Assembly: GCA_963771305.1 (NCBI GenBank)
Contig: CAVYTS010000026.1
Location: 434,001 to 498,000 of the forward strand
DNA from: CAJCIT01 sp963771305
GTDB taxonomy: Bacteria; Acidobacteriota; Terriglobia; Bryobacterales; Bryobacteraceae
Length of the DNA stretch: 64,000 nt
Reading direction: 5' to 3'
In this document: positions 55,771-64,000 of the stretch, piece after piece
How positions within the stretch are numbered: the stretch's first letter is position 1
Layout of the letters: the number at the start of each line of letters is the position of its first letter
The notes under the pieces: generated by a model
Databases searched by the model: none
What the model saw: the letters and a program-made list of their open reading frames with translations, nothing else
Told to the model about the DNA's origin: nothing
Program-made: the position numbers and the translations under genes

Positions 55771-56148
55771 ATGGCTGTAAGAGAAAACCTGACCAAACTC
55801 TCCGACCTCGCCTTGCGCAAGCGGCGCGAGGGCCTAACCAGAGTTCTGCCGCCGCTCGCAGAAGTGCTTCGCGGCTCCTTGATGGAGCGCTACGTGACGT
55901 GCGGCAATCCGGATTGCAAATGTGCCCGTGGCGAGCGCCACGGGCCGGTATGGTATTTGAGCGTGACCTTAGACCAGTCGCATCGCGCCGGTTGCACTGT
56001 GCCGAGCGATCAGGTCGAGCAAGTCCGCCGGTGGATTGAGAACTATCACCAAGTGAAAGAGAACCTGGAGAAAATCTCCGACATCAACCGGGAACTGATG
56101 CATCGTCTCAAGGTTAAGAACAAGAAAAGGAAGAGCGTCAAAAAGTGA
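55771..56148 (+). CDS. DUF6788 family, IS-associated
   Basis: About 125 residues from ATG 55771. LTRVLPPLAEVLRGSLMERY-VTCGNPDCKCARGERHGPVW carries a CGNPDCKC knuckle typical of the family, with a likely Zn site. WYLSVTLDQSHRAGCTVPSD and a helical basic tail (LMHRLKVKNKKRKSVKK) follow. Members are regularly found just upstream of DDE transposases such as the one here, 56 bp downstream. They may be an accessory DNA-binding protein. An in-frame GTG/ATG before it (55738) would add 11 residues. Confidence 0.75.
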   Translation: MAVRENLTKLSDLALRKRREGLTRVLPPLAEVLRGSLMERYVTCGNPDCKCARGERHGPVWYLSVTLDQSHRAGCTVPSDQVEQVRRWIENYHQVKENLEKISDINRELMHRLKVKNKKRKSVKK

Positions 56149-56203
56149 GCCATCCGGGCATGGGGATGAGAGACGGCGTCTCGCCTATCTTACAGCCTTA
56201 CGG

Positions 56204-57568
56204 ATGAAAGAGCGCGCGCATTCTCTGCCTTCGCTTTCCACTTGGCTGAACAAAGGTTTCGGTTTGCGCGCTCATGCAGCTCAGATGGCGGACGCCCGCA
56301 CCGATCCGGAAATCTCGCCATCCAGCATCTTCCTGGCGGTCTTCCATAGCTTTGTGTTTCGCCTACCCAGTTTTCAGCAGTTGAATAGTGAACTGTCTCA
56401 TTCGCATCTGCAAAGCTGGATCGGCGCCGAACGCGCTTTCGGCGATGACACTCTGCGGTACAGTTTATGCGGCTTCGACCTGAACCCGCTGGAAGCCATG
56501 TTGGTGGATGTCAACCGCCGTCTGAAGCGAGGTAAAGCCTTCGATGAGGGACGGGTGCAAGGGCGCTTGGTGGCGGCGTTGGACGGCATCGAGGTGTTGT
56601 CCAGTTTCAGCCGGCGCTGTGACCGTTGCCTGGAGCGCCGTGTGACCCTGAAGGATCAAGCCGGCCGCAAGATCGAGCAGACTCAGTATTACCATCGCGC
56701 CGTCGGTTGTCAGATGGTCCACAGCCCAGTCAAACCGTTTCTCGCCATCGAGTGGCTTCAACCGGGTGAGGGCGAGGACACGGCTGCGCTTCGTTTGCTC
56801 AATCGGCTGCCGGACATGTATGGAAGCCGCTTTTTCGACATCTTGCTTTTGGATGCGCTTTACGCGCAGACTCCAGTACTGCAGTTGGTCCACAAGATGG
56901 GCTGGGACGCAGTCATCAGCCTGAAGCAGAACTCCCGTGATTTGTATCAATCGGCGGTGCGCCTGTTTGCATCTCGACCACCGGATCTCGGTTTTACGGA
57001 GCGGCGCGACCATAAGACATACCAAGTTCAACTCTGGGATACCGAAGGTCTGCCCTTCACCATCGACAACCCCGAACCGGTGCGGGTGGTGCGCTCTGAA
57101 GAAGTGCTCGATCGCAACCGTTACCGCGAAGGCGAACTGACTTCCCATTCCACCGACCACGAATGGCTCTGGGTCACCACTCTGCCCAAGCAGGCCTTTC
57201 CCACTCGGATCATCCGCCAATTGGGGCACAGCCGCTGGAAGAATGAGAACAACGGTTGGATGGATCTGACGAAACACTGGGCTCTCAAGCACGGATTTCT
57301 CCACGCTTGCCGACACCGCCCCAAACAGACTACCGCCTCCGGAGAGCGGGAGTCGGTCTCCAATCACGGCCTCGCAGCCGTCATCTTGATTCTTCTGATC
57401 GCGTTCGCCTTGAGTTCGGCCTTCGTCCTCAGACACTCCAAACTCGCTCGCCGCGACCACCTCTCTGCCATCGCCGTCGCTGCCCAGCTACGCGCCTGGC
57501 TGTCCAAGACTCCGCCCCAGATTCGAGCACCTGACGGAACGGCACGGTCCCCGATCCAGCCCACTTGA
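56204..57568 (+). CDS. DDE transposase (IS4/ISNCY-like)
   Basis: 454 residues. It has an N-terminal region (SSIFLAVFHSFVFRLPSFQQ), then the RNase-H-like core with catalytic Asp1 in LVAALDGIEVLSSFSRRCDR, Asp2 in FFDILLLDALYAQTPVLQLV and the Glu in GHSRWKNENNGWMDLTKHW, which is a typical Y/R...E...(N)NGW motif. NTP-like ends and a Cys pair (CDRCLERR) suggest zinc. The C-terminal hydrophobic stretch (AAVILILLIAFALSSAFV) is common to the group. Apparently intact. Confidence 0.88.
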   Translation: MKERAHSLPSLSTWLNKGFGLRAHAAQMADARTDPEISPSSIFLAVFHSFVFRLPSFQQLNSELSHSHLQSWIGAERAFGDDTLRYSLCGFDLNPLEAMLVDVNRRLKRGKAFDEGRVQGRLVAALDGIEVLSSFSRRCDRCLERRVTLKDQAGRKIEQTQYYHRAVGCQMVHSPVKPFLAIEWLQPGEGEDTAALRLLNRLPDMYGSRFFDILLLDALYAQTPVLQLVHKMGWDAVISLKQNSRDLYQSAVRLFASRPPDLGFTERRDHKTYQVQLWDTEGLPFTIDNPEPVRVVRSEEVLDRNRYREGELTSHSTDHEWLWVTTLPKQAFPTRIIRQLGHSRWKNENNGWMDLTKHWALKHGFLHACRHRPKQTTASGERESVSNHGLAAVILILLIAFALSSAFVLRHSKLARRDHLSAIAVAAQLRAWLSKTPPQIRAPDGTARSPIQPT

Positions 57569-57847
57569 GCTCTCCCCTTGCGTTCATCCAGCGAGCCCCA
57601 GCCACTCGTCTCATTTTTGACTCGGCAACCCTCTGTTCAAGCAAATCGTCTGTGAATTTCTGCCTACTCCACCGCAGACCGCCAATATTGGCGAAAACCT
57701 CGCCCTGCGAATCTCCTTTTCCTTCATTACTCCCAACGCCCCCACCATTTCAGGCGGCCGACACGGGTCAACCGGCAAGCATGCGAAGTTCCTGCATGCG
57801 GCCCACGCGAGGTTGACTTTGGCCGGCATCATTGCCTATCCTAATGC

Positions 57848-59134
57848 ATGGATCGTCGTCGCTTCTTCAGCTATTCTGCTGGCCTCCTTGCCGCTTTCCA
57901 AGCCGACTCACTAGCCCGCGCCCAAAGCGCCGTTGCGTCTGTCGGTAACCGACCCGCCGATACCGTCGCTCGCGACGAAGACTTCTGGTTCAACATCCGC
58001 CACGCCTTCACGGTCGACCGCAATATGGTGAACCTTAACAACGGCGGCGTATCGCCCGCACCGAAAATCGTGATGGACACCGAAATCCGGTATCTGGAGA
58101 TTGAGAATCTCAGCCCCTCCTATTACATGTGGAGCGTGCTCGATCCCGGCGTCGAAACGGTGCGCCGCCGCCTGGCGAAGATGTTCGGCGTGGATACCGA
58201 AGAGATCGCCATCACCCGCAACGCCAGCGAGGCGAATGAGATTGTGCAGCTTGGGCTGGAATTGAAACCGGGCGACGAGGTGATCACCACCAATCAGGAT
58301 TATCCGCGCATGATCACCACCTGGCAGCAGCGCGAACGCCGCGATGGCATCGTCCTGAAGCAGCTAACCTTCCCGGTTCCGCCTCCCAGCATGGACTACT
58401 TGGTGGACATTTTCGAAAAGGCGATAACACCGAAGACCAAGCTCATTTCCATCTGTCACATTACAAACCGTACCGGCCAGATCTTCCCCGTGAAGAAGAT
58501 CAGCGATATGGCGCACAGCCATGGGATTGAAGTGATGGTGGATGGCGCGCACGCATTCGCTCAGTTTCCATTCAAATATGCCGACCTCGGCTGCGATTAT
58601 TACGGCACCTCGCTCCACAAGTGGGTACTGGCGCCCATCGGCACCGGATTCCTCTACGTGCCGAAGGCAAAGATCGCGAAGATTTGGCCGATGATGGCCG
58701 CGCCGGAATCCATGAACGACAACATCCGGAAGTTCGAAGAGATCGGCACGCACCCGGCCTCACAGCGCAACGCCATTACCGAGGCGCTCAACTTCCACGA
58801 CAGCATTGGTGGTGAGCGCAAGGCTGGGCGCTTCCGTTACCTGCGCAAACGCTGGTCCGCGCAGCTACGGCAGTTACCCGGCGTGAAGATCCTCAACAGC
58901 GAGGATCCTGAACAGTCCTGCGCCATCGGCTTTGTCAGCGTGGATGGCTTCGACGCGCCCCAACTTTCGAAGTATCTCTGGGATAAGTGGCGCATCTGGA
59001 CCGTGGCTATCGTGACCCCCGGTGAATATCAGGGTCTCCGCATTACACCAAACGTGTACACAACTCTCGAAGAGATCGACACGTTCACTGATGTGATGAC
59101 AACCGTGATCAAGCGCGGATCGATCCCGGCGTAG
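57848..59134 (+). CDS. Tat-exported class-V aminotransferase (isopenicillin-N-epimerase-like)
   Basis: 428 residues, PLP-dependent. The N-terminus DRRRFFSYSAGLLAAFQADS has a Tat-like RRRFF and hydrophobic stretch, so the enzyme folds before export. Core: VNLNNGGVSPAPKIVMDTEI, ITRNASEANEIVQLGLELKP, HGIEVMVDGAHAFAQFPFKY (Asp-x-Ala-His) and GCDYYGTSLHKWVLAPIGTG with the PLP-binding Lys. It resembles CefD/NifS-class enzymes, but there is no Cys desulfurase loop. The product in the periplasm is unknown. It starts at ATG 57848. Confidence 0.87.
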   Translation: MDRRRFFSYSAGLLAAFQADSLARAQSAVASVGNRPADTVARDEDFWFNIRHAFTVDRNMVNLNNGGVSPAPKIVMDTEIRYLEIENLSPSYYMWSVLDPGVETVRRRLAKMFGVDTEEIAITRNASEANEIVQLGLELKPGDEVITTNQDYPRMITTWQQRERRDGIVLKQLTFPVPPPSMDYLVDIFEKAITPKTKLISICHITNRTGQIFPVKKISDMAHSHGIEVMVDGAHAFAQFPFKYADLGCDYYGTSLHKWVLAPIGTGFLYVPKAKIAKIWPMMAAPESMNDNIRKFEEIGTHPASQRNAITEALNFHDSIGGERKAGRFRYLRKRWSAQLRQLPGVKILNSEDPEQSCAIGFVSVDGFDAPQLSKYLWDKWRIWTVAIVTPGEYQGLRITPNVYTTLEEIDTFTDVMTTVIKRGSIPA

Positions 59135-59220
59135 TGTTTCCCCTCATCATCGATCGATGTCGCGCACCTTCCTTCGTATCGCGGGTCGCCCAATGGATCG
59201 CCTTGCGGCGCCTACCCACT

Positions 59221-59273
59221 TTGACGAGCTGAAATTAATCGGGGGTAGAATCTGATTATGCCCGATAATCAGA
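59221..59273 (+). promoter_or_regulatory. Promoter and palindromic operator of the AbrB/PIN pair
   Basis: TTGACG (59221-59226) and TAGAAT (59246-59251), spacer 19. TCTGATTAT-GCCCG-ATAATCAGA (59251-59273) is a perfect 9-bp dyad with a 5-base centre at the expected transcription start, ideal for autorepression by the antitoxin. Confidence 0.7.
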
Positions 59274-59288
59274 CATTCGGGCCCTGCT

Positions 59289-59615
59289 ATGAAACGAACT
59301 GCGACTCCCGTCAAGTCATCCGCCACTGAGACCAGCAAGGTCGGCAAGCGCGGATCGGTTGTGATGCCTGCCCGTTTCCGCCGTAGGTTCGGAATTGAGG
59401 AGGGCAGTTTGGTCATTGCCGAAGAGCGCGAAGACGGAATCTTGATTCGCCCCGCCGTCGCGTACCCGGTTGAGATTTACACCCCCGAACGAAAGGCTGA
59501 GTTTCTCCTGTCAAACGCTATCAACGCGGCGGATTATCGAAGGGCGCGTAAGAGCGTCCGGGAAATGGGCCTCGACCCGGACCGGATCAGGCATTACCGC
59601 CCCTCGAAAAGCTGA
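59289..59615 (+). CDS. AbrB/MazE-type antitoxin (VapB-like)
   Basis: 108 residues. The SpoVT/AbrB swapped-hairpin domain is SKVGKRGSVVMPARFRRRFG-IEEGSLVIAEERED. A helical C-terminal tail (PVEIYTPERKAEFLLSNAIN; ARKSVREMGLDPDRIRHYRP) would bind the toxin. It would bind DNA as a dimer and repress its own promoter at the palindrome just upstream. ATG 59289 is chosen. The PIN gene begins 7 bp after its stop. Confidence 0.82.
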   Translation: MKRTATPVKSSATETSKVGKRGSVVMPARFRRRFGIEEGSLVIAEEREDGILIRPAVAYPVEIYTPERKAEFLLSNAINAADYRRARKSVREMGLDPDRIRHYRPSKS

Positions 59616-59621
59616 TGCCAA

Positions 59622-60023
59622 GTGGCCACAGTTTTCCTAGACGCCAACGTTCTCTTCTCCGCCGCATACCATCCCGACTCTGATTTCTTGAGTCTCTGGA
59701 CGATGAGAGACGTGAGCCTTGTTTCGTCCCTTTACGCCGCCGAGGAAGCCCGACGCAACCTTGCCAAGCCGGAACAGCGCGCCCGATTGGAAGAAATGCT
59801 CCGGTCGGTAAAGCTGGTCTCGGCCCTGCCAATTGGCCCTTTGCCCGAGGGCGTGAAACTTCCTGCGAAGGATGTTCCTATCCTGCTCGCCGCTTTATCC
59901 GAACGCGCGACGCATTTGTTAACCGGCGATATCAAACATTTCGGGCCATACTTTGAGCGGGTTATCGGCGGAGTAACCATTCTGCCCCCTGCGCTGTACT
60001 TCGGCCGAAAAGAACTCGACTGA
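59622..60023 (+). CDS. PIN-domain ribonuclease toxin (VapC-like)
   Basis: 133 residues from GTG 59622. Acidic active-site residues are Asp7 in ATVFLDANVLFSAAY, Glu41/42 in LYAAEEARRNL, Asp84 in LPAKDVPILLAAL, and Asp103 in HLLTGDIKHFGP. All four needed for the Mg-dependent PIN nuclease are present. It is longer than many VapCs but complete. It is tightly coupled to the AbrB-type antitoxin, forming a standard toxin-antitoxin pair. Confidence 0.82.
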   Translation: MATVFLDANVLFSAAYHPDSDFLSLWTMRDVSLVSSLYAAEEARRNLAKPEQRARLEEMLRSVKLVSALPIGPLPEGVKLPAKDVPILLAALSERATHLLTGDIKHFGPYFERVIGGVTILPPALYFGRKELD

Positions 60024-60095
60024 ACAAGAGCTCGCGCATGCCTTGTGGCGTGGTTAGGTTCCATCTGCCTTCTAACGCTACAATGTGTCAATCCC

Positions 60096-62234
60096 ATGAA
60101 GTCTTCGTTTTCACCCCTTCTCTGGCTTGCCGTCTTCGCCTCCACGCTGCCCGCGCAGGACTCGATCCGGGGCTTTCAGACGAAGGATCTGCCTGCCCAA
60201 CACCAACTTGAAGACAAGGCCCGCGCGGTTCCTGACCCGGCCCGGCTTCGCAGATACATGGAGTTTATGGCGGCTCAACCGCACCATGCCGGTTCTGCTC
60301 GCGACAAAGTGGTCGCCGAGTGGGCTTTGGGTCAGCTGAAGGAGTGGGGTCTCGATGCACACATCGAGGAGTTTGAAGCACTGTTGCCATGGCCTACCGT
60401 TCGCCAGGTTTTTATCGTTTCGCCTAGGCCTTTTACTCTGAAACTGAAAGAGCCGACTGTCTCCGAAGACTCGAATAGCGGCGACCCCAGCGGATTACCA
60501 ACCTACAATGCCTACTCGGCGTCCGGCGACGTAACCGGCGATGTGGTCTACGTCAACTATGGTGTGCCTGACGATTATGAGTATCTGGCGAAGCACGGCA
60601 TCGACGTGAAGGGGAAAATCGTGGTCGCCCGTTACGGCAAAAGCTGGCGTGGCATCAAGCCCAAAGTGGCTGCCGAGCACGGAGCCATCGCCTGTTTGAT
60701 CTATTCCGATCCCCACGAAGACGGATACTACGACGGCGACGTATATCCGAAGGGCCCCATGCGCCCCGAAGATGGCGTGCAGCGCGGAAGCGTCCTCGAC
60801 ATGCCACTCTATCCCGGCGACCCCCTGTCTCCCGGATGGGCGTCTGAAAAAGGATCAAAGCGTCTAACCCGCAGCGAAGCGAAGTCTCTGATGAAGATCC
60901 CTGTGCTCCCCATCTCATATTCGGACGCGAAGCCGATCCTGGAGCAGCTCGCCGGTCCCATCGCTCCAACCTCGTGGCGCGGATCGCTGGCCCTGACATA
61001 CCACATTGGCCCCGGCCCGGCCAAGGTCCACATGAAGACCGACTTCGACTGGACCACTAAACCTCTCTATGACATCGTCGCGACCATTCCTGGCGATGAA
61101 TTTCCGGATGAGTGGGTGATCGCCGGTAATCACTACGATGCCTGGGTGAGCGGTGCCGACGATCCCATCAGCGGCGCAGTCGCTTTGCTGGAAACAGCGC
61201 GATCTCTGGCTTCGTTGCAGAAGCTGGGGTGGAAGCCGAAGCGCACCATTAAGCTCGCGCTTTGGGATGGCGAAGAATTCGGTTTGCTCGGTTCCACCGA
61301 ATGGGCCGAGAAGCATCAGGACGAGTTGAAGCAGAAGGCTGTCGCCTACTTGAACTCCGATTCAAACGGTGTGGGCTGGTTGGGTGTCGGTGGTTCTCAC
61401 ACTCTCGAGCAGTTCGTCACGGAAGTGGCGCAATCGGTGGAGCAGCCCAACTCGAAGCAGAGCCTCGCCGATGCCTCACTTCACCGAAAGCCCGTCGACG
61501 ACGATCCTGCGGCCCCAGCGCCGCTGAAGAAAGAGGCCTTCAAGATTGAAGCTCTCGGCGCAGGCTCCGACTACGTCGCATTCATCGATTTCCTTGGCGT
61601 CGCCAGTATGAACGCCGGGTTCGGCGGAGCCGGAAAGAGCGGCATCTATCATTCGGACTACGACTCCATTTATTGGTACACGCATTTCTCCGACGCCACC
61701 TTTGTGCACGGCCAGGCGCTTGCGCGCTTCACCACCACCGCGATACTGCGCCTCGCCGACGCATCGGTCCTGCCGTTTGAGTTTGGCCATTTCGTAAAGA
61801 CCGTTTCAGGCTACTTGGATGAGATTGAGAAGGAAGCCCAGAAAAGCGGACACAAAATGGATTTTGTCGCCGTCCGCAAGCAGCTCGATGGGCTCCAGAC
61901 CAGCGGCGTCGCTTACGAGACATCGCTGAAGGCAGGCGTGGCCAAGGATGCCTTGGACACCGCGCGGTTGATTGCGTTAAATCATGCCTTAATCCAGACC
62001 GAACGCGTGCTCACAAAGCCGGAGGGACTGCCGAACCGGAATTGGTATAAGCACCAGATTTACGCTCCCGGATTTTATACCGGCTATGGCGTCAAGACGC
62101 TGCCCGGCATACGCGAAGCCGTGGATGCTAAGAACTGGGAACTCGCAACGCAGGAAACTGCTGTCGTGGCGTCGTGCCTGGAAGCCATGAATCAGGTCAT
62201 CAAGGAGGCGGTTACGCAGGCGGGTGGGCTGTAG
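60096..62234 (+). CDS. Secreted M28 peptidase (glutamate carboxypeptidase II-like)
   Basis: About 712 residues from ATG 60096 with a signal peptide (SFSPLLWLAVFASTLPAQ). It contains a PA (protease-associated) insert (VKGKIVVARYGKSWRGIKPK; AEHGAIACLIYSDPHEDGYY), then the di-zinc catalytic domain: VIAGNHYDAWVSGADDPISG (His, Asp), LALWDGEEFGLLGSTEWAEK (Glu pair), VAYLNSDSN (Asp) and GKSGIYHSDYDSIYWYTHFS (last His). A C-terminal dimerisation domain completes it. It hydrolyses C-terminal glutamate or other residues from peptides in the periplasm or outside. It is adjacent (4 bp) and convergent to the ADOP permease. Confidence 0.93.
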   Translation: MKSSFSPLLWLAVFASTLPAQDSIRGFQTKDLPAQHQLEDKARAVPDPARLRRYMEFMAAQPHHAGSARDKVVAEWALGQLKEWGLDAHIEEFEALLPWPTVRQVFIVSPRPFTLKLKEPTVSEDSNSGDPSGLPTYNAYSASGDVTGDVVYVNYGVPDDYEYLAKHGIDVKGKIVVARYGKSWRGIKPKVAAEHGAIACLIYSDPHEDGYYDGDVYPKGPMRPEDGVQRGSVLDMPLYPGDPLSPGWASEKGSKRLTRSEAKSLMKIPVLPISYSDAKPILEQLAGPIAPTSWRGSLALTYHIGPGPAKVHMKTDFDWTTKPLYDIVATIPGDEFPDEWVIAGNHYDAWVSGADDPISGAVALLETARSLASLQKLGWKPKRTIKLALWDGEEFGLLGSTEWAEKHQDELKQKAVAYLNSDSNGVGWLGVGGSHTLEQFVTEVAQSVEQPNSKQSLADASLHRKPVDDDPAAPAPLKKEAFKIEALGAGSDYVAFIDFLGVASMNAGFGGAGKSGIYHSDYDSIYWYTHFSDATFVHGQALARFTTTAILRLADASVLPFEFGHFVKTVSGYLDEIEKEAQKSGHKMDFVAVRKQLDGLQTSGVAYETSLKAGVAKDALDTARLIALNHALIQTERVLTKPEGLPNRNWYKHQIYAPGFYTGYGVKTLPGIREAVDAKNWELATQETAVVASCLEAMNQVIKEAVTQAGGL

Positions 62235-62238
62235 CCGG

Positions 62239-64000
62239 CTACTCGTATCTCAACGCCACCAGTGGGTCCACTTTCGTCGCACGGCGAGCGGGCAAGTACC
62301 CGGCAATGATGGTGACAACCGCAATCGATAAGGCGGCCATCGTGACCGTTGGCAAGTCAAATGGCGTCAGTCCGAAGAGTAAACTTGCCACCAGGCGTGT
62401 TGCCGCAAGTGTGACTGGAACCCCAATGGCAATTCCAAGCACCAGCAGCGCCACCGTTTCTTGGAGCACCATCCAAAGCACTTCGCCGCTCTTCGCGCCC
62501 AACGCCATGCGTATGCCAATTTCGTTCGACCGGCGCACCACGTTGTAGCTCATCACGCCGTACAGGCCGATCGACGCCAATAGAAGGGCAAGCAGCGAGA
62601 AGAAACCCGACAGCCTCGAAACCATCCGCTCCCGCGCCATCGAGCTGTCTACCAGCTCACTCAGTGTCGACACCCTCCTCATCGGAATGCTTCCGTCAAT
62701 CTGCGCCAACGTCTGGCGTAGTTCGCCGGCGATTGACGCCGAGTCGCGATTGGTTCGCACCATCAAGACGAAGGCATAGAGATCCTCACCCGAAAGCTGT
62801 TGCAGCGGAAAGAAGACCATGGGTCGAGGCGCTTCGCGCGCATCTTTGTACTTTCCGTCTTTCACGATTCCTACGATTTGCCATTCGCCCTTGACACTCC
62901 CTCCTACGGCGATGTACTTACCAAGCGCGTCGCCGTTCGGAAAGAAATGTCTGACCATTTGCTCATTCACAATCACAACTTGGCTGGCCCCCGGAATGTC
63001 TCCCGGTCCAAAGAACCGCCCGGCAACCAGAGGGATGCCAGCGGTCTCGAAGTAGCGTGGCGTGACGCTATTGATGGAGCTCGATAGATCTTCGTGCGGT
63101 TGCTGCACATGGCCGTGTACGAAAACCATCAGGTCCCAACTGCCGTCACCCAACGGCGGCAGGGAGGAGAAGGACGCCGAACGGACGCCGGGAATCGTTT
63201 CTACCTTTCCAAGCAGCCTTCCGTACAGAGCATTCAGAGCCTCTGGCTTGTAGCCGGCCAGTCTCGTATCGAGTTCCGCCGTCACTACGTTGGAGCGATC
63301 GAATCCGAACGCTTGTTTTTCCAGATTGTTGAGCGTCCTTACAAATAGTCCTGCGCCTACCAGCAACACCAGCGAGAGAGCGACCTGCACCGTTACCAGG
63401 ATTTTGGAGAGTGGGAAGCGGCCGGACCGGACGCCTCCTATGACAGAACGGGACCCAACTCTCATCCCAGAGGCGACGGATACCCTTGACGCTTGCCACG
63501 CCGGTGCGAGACCGAATAGTAGTCCGGTCAGTAAGGAAATGCCAAACGTGAAGCACAACACCCGCAAGTCAGGGTTTGGGTCAAATGGCGAGCGAACCGC
63601 TCCGCCCACCACGAAACTGATCAACGCCCGTGTGCCCCAGGCGGCCAGCGCAAGCCCCAGCGCTCCCCCAAGAAACGCAATCGTAAGTGTCTCCGTCAAC
63701 ATCTGTCGCACAATTCTGGACACTCCCGCGCCAAGTGCGAGGCGTGTCGTAATCTCGTGCTGGCGTGTCGCAATCTTCGCCAGAAAAAAGTTGGCCAGGT
63801 TTGCACAGGCGATCAGGAGCACCAAAGCCACAACGCCCATCAGGATGCGAAGTGGTTCCGCATATTGCCCGCGCAAATAGGAAACACCGCGGCCGCCTGG
63901 CTTGAGCTCGACTGAAACGGCCTCGATCTCCTGCTTCCGGTCGGCCCTGATCCCAGCGCCTTCTTCGTCCGTCATGTACCGGCGAAGTTGGATGCTGATC
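62239..64000 (-). CDS. ABC transporter permease, ADOP type, N-terminus beyond window
   Basis: The reading frame is open through the right edge (ISIQLRRY before ATG 63975), so the N-terminal part is missing. What is visible is the end of the first periplasmic domain, then LRILMGVVALVLLIACANLA, NFFLAKIATRQHEITTRLAL, then VLCFTFGISLLTGLLFGLAP and LSKILVTVQVALSLVLLVGA. A second periplasmic domain (PRYFETAGIPLVAGRFFGPG) and the terminal helices and the ending ARRATKVDPLVALRYE follow. This matches the ADOP family, as in the gene at 20.2 kb, from which it is diverged. The stop is 4 bp from the M28 stop on the other strand. Confidence 0.9.
   Translation of the reverse strand, partial: ISIQLRRYMTDEEGAGIRADRKQEIEAVSVELKPGGRGVSYLRGQYAEPLRILMGVVALVLLIACANLANFFLAKIATRQHEITTRLALGAGVSRIVRQMLTETLTIAFLGGALGLALAAWGTRALISFVVGGAVRSPFDPNPDLRVLCFTFGISLLTGLLFGLAPAWQASRVSVASGMRVGSRSVIGGVRSGRFPLSKILVTVQVALSLVLLVGAGLFVRTLNNLEKQAFGFDRSNVVTAELDTRLAGYKPEALNALYGRLLGKVETIPGVRSASFSSLPPLGDGSWDLMVFVHGHVQQPHEDLSSSINSVTPRYFETAGIPLVAGRFFGPGDIPGASQVVIVNEQMVRHFFPNGDALGKYIAVGGSVKGEWQIVGIVKDGKYKDAREAPRPMVFFPLQQLSGEDLYAFVLMVRTNRDSASIAGELRQTLAQIDGSIPMRRVSTLSELVDSSMARERMVSRLSGFFSLLALLLASIGLYGVMSYNVVRRSNEIGIRMALGAKSGEVLWMVLQETVALLVLGIAIGVPVTLAATRLVASLLFGLTPFDLPTVTMAALSIAVVTIIAGYLPARRATKVDPLVALRYE

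Larger units (their letters stand above)
55705..57660. mobile_element. Two-gene insertion sequence (DUF6788 + DDE transposase)
   Basis: A DUF6788 gene and a DDE transposase are carried together. GAAATTC at 55705-55711 is matched by GAATTTC at 57654-57660 (7-bp inverted), which may be the ends but is too short to be sure. An ATTCGCATTT direct repeat occurs twice inside the left end (55708 and 55723). Confidence 0.5.

Noticed and set aside
56465..57460. 331-codon minus-strand frame opposite the transposase
   Set aside because: Shadow of a well-conserved DDE transposase; no family pattern or ribosome site.

Overview
The window looks like chromosomal DNA of an Acidobacteriota of the Bryobacterales / Candidatus Solibacter type. 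This is inferred from gene content and GC-rich codon use, not from a marker phylogeny. The indicators are two very large orphan MacB/FtsX permeases of the acidobacterial duplicated (ADOP) kind, a protein kinase fused to a TolB/WD40-like propeller beside an ECF sigma gene, an nSTAND-WD40 relic, a RAYT transposase with REP repeats, DUF899, DinB and SRPBCC genes, and several secreted peptidases.

Layout. 0-2.2 kb: the end of an asparagine synthase gene and a GT4 glycosyltransferase, probably part of a polysaccharide locus. 2.3-4.2 kb: a hypothetical gene, an overlapping nucleotidyltransferase pair (one member frameshifted), and a RAYT between perfect 25-bp inverted REP sequences. 4.3-7.2 kb: gpmI and eno (lower glycolysis). 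8.0-13.4 kb: trehalose synthase, maltokinase, a GpgS-like glycosyltransferase and a small mechanosensitive-type membrane protein, plausibly an osmoprotection operon. 13.4-16.1 kb: a secreted GH36 alpha-galactosidase and a small secreted protein. 16.2-19.7 kb: an ECF sigma gene and a receptor-like Ser/Thr kinase, divergent, both interrupted. 19.9 kb: rpsU with a terminator. 20.2-23.7 kb: ADOP permease and a DUF4412-like secreted protein. 23.7-27.8 kb: amidase and multidomain LigD. 27.9-31.7 kb: prmA and an ArsR/SRPBCC/CPVC mini-protein/DUF899/DinB group. 31.9-35.1 kb: an nSTAND-WD40 relic with a group II intron inserted antisense. 35.2-39.5 kb: patatin, the Anbu proteasome-like peptidase, a class-I glutamine amidotransferase and a transglutaminase-like protein. 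39.9-45.7 kb: M20 peptidase, EamA transporter, HtrA protease, peptidoglycan-binding protein and alanine dehydrogenase. 46.1-48.8 kb: S9 peptidase and YbaK. 48.9-55.2 kb: cell-envelope glycan genes (O-antigen-ligase-like, two polytopic glycosyltransferases, GT2-GtrA). 55.2-57.7 kb: DUF2237 and a two-gene insertion sequence. 57.8-64 kb: Tat-exported class-V aminotransferase, AbrB/PIN toxin-antitoxin pair, M28 peptidase and a second ADOP permease running off the edge.

A property of the whole window is the number of single-base lesions in otherwise full-length, well conserved genes: gpmI (two), eno, maltokinase, the GpgS-like gene, a secreted protein, the kinase, ligD, the O-antigen-ligase-like gene (two) and the nucleotidyltransferase. 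There are also three in-frame TAG codons in the sigma/kinase pair. Several lesions lie in A or T runs and two hit central glycolysis, so uncorrected assembly indels are the simplest explanation for most of them. Reading frames in this sequence should be interpreted with that in mind.

The most interesting biology is the reduced Anbu locus (Anbu, C26 amidotransferase, and a transglutaminase fold lacking its His), the REP/RAYT system with scattered solo REPs, a dispersed two-hairpin repeat with compensatory changes, and the intron captured in antisense inside a dying nSTAND gene.
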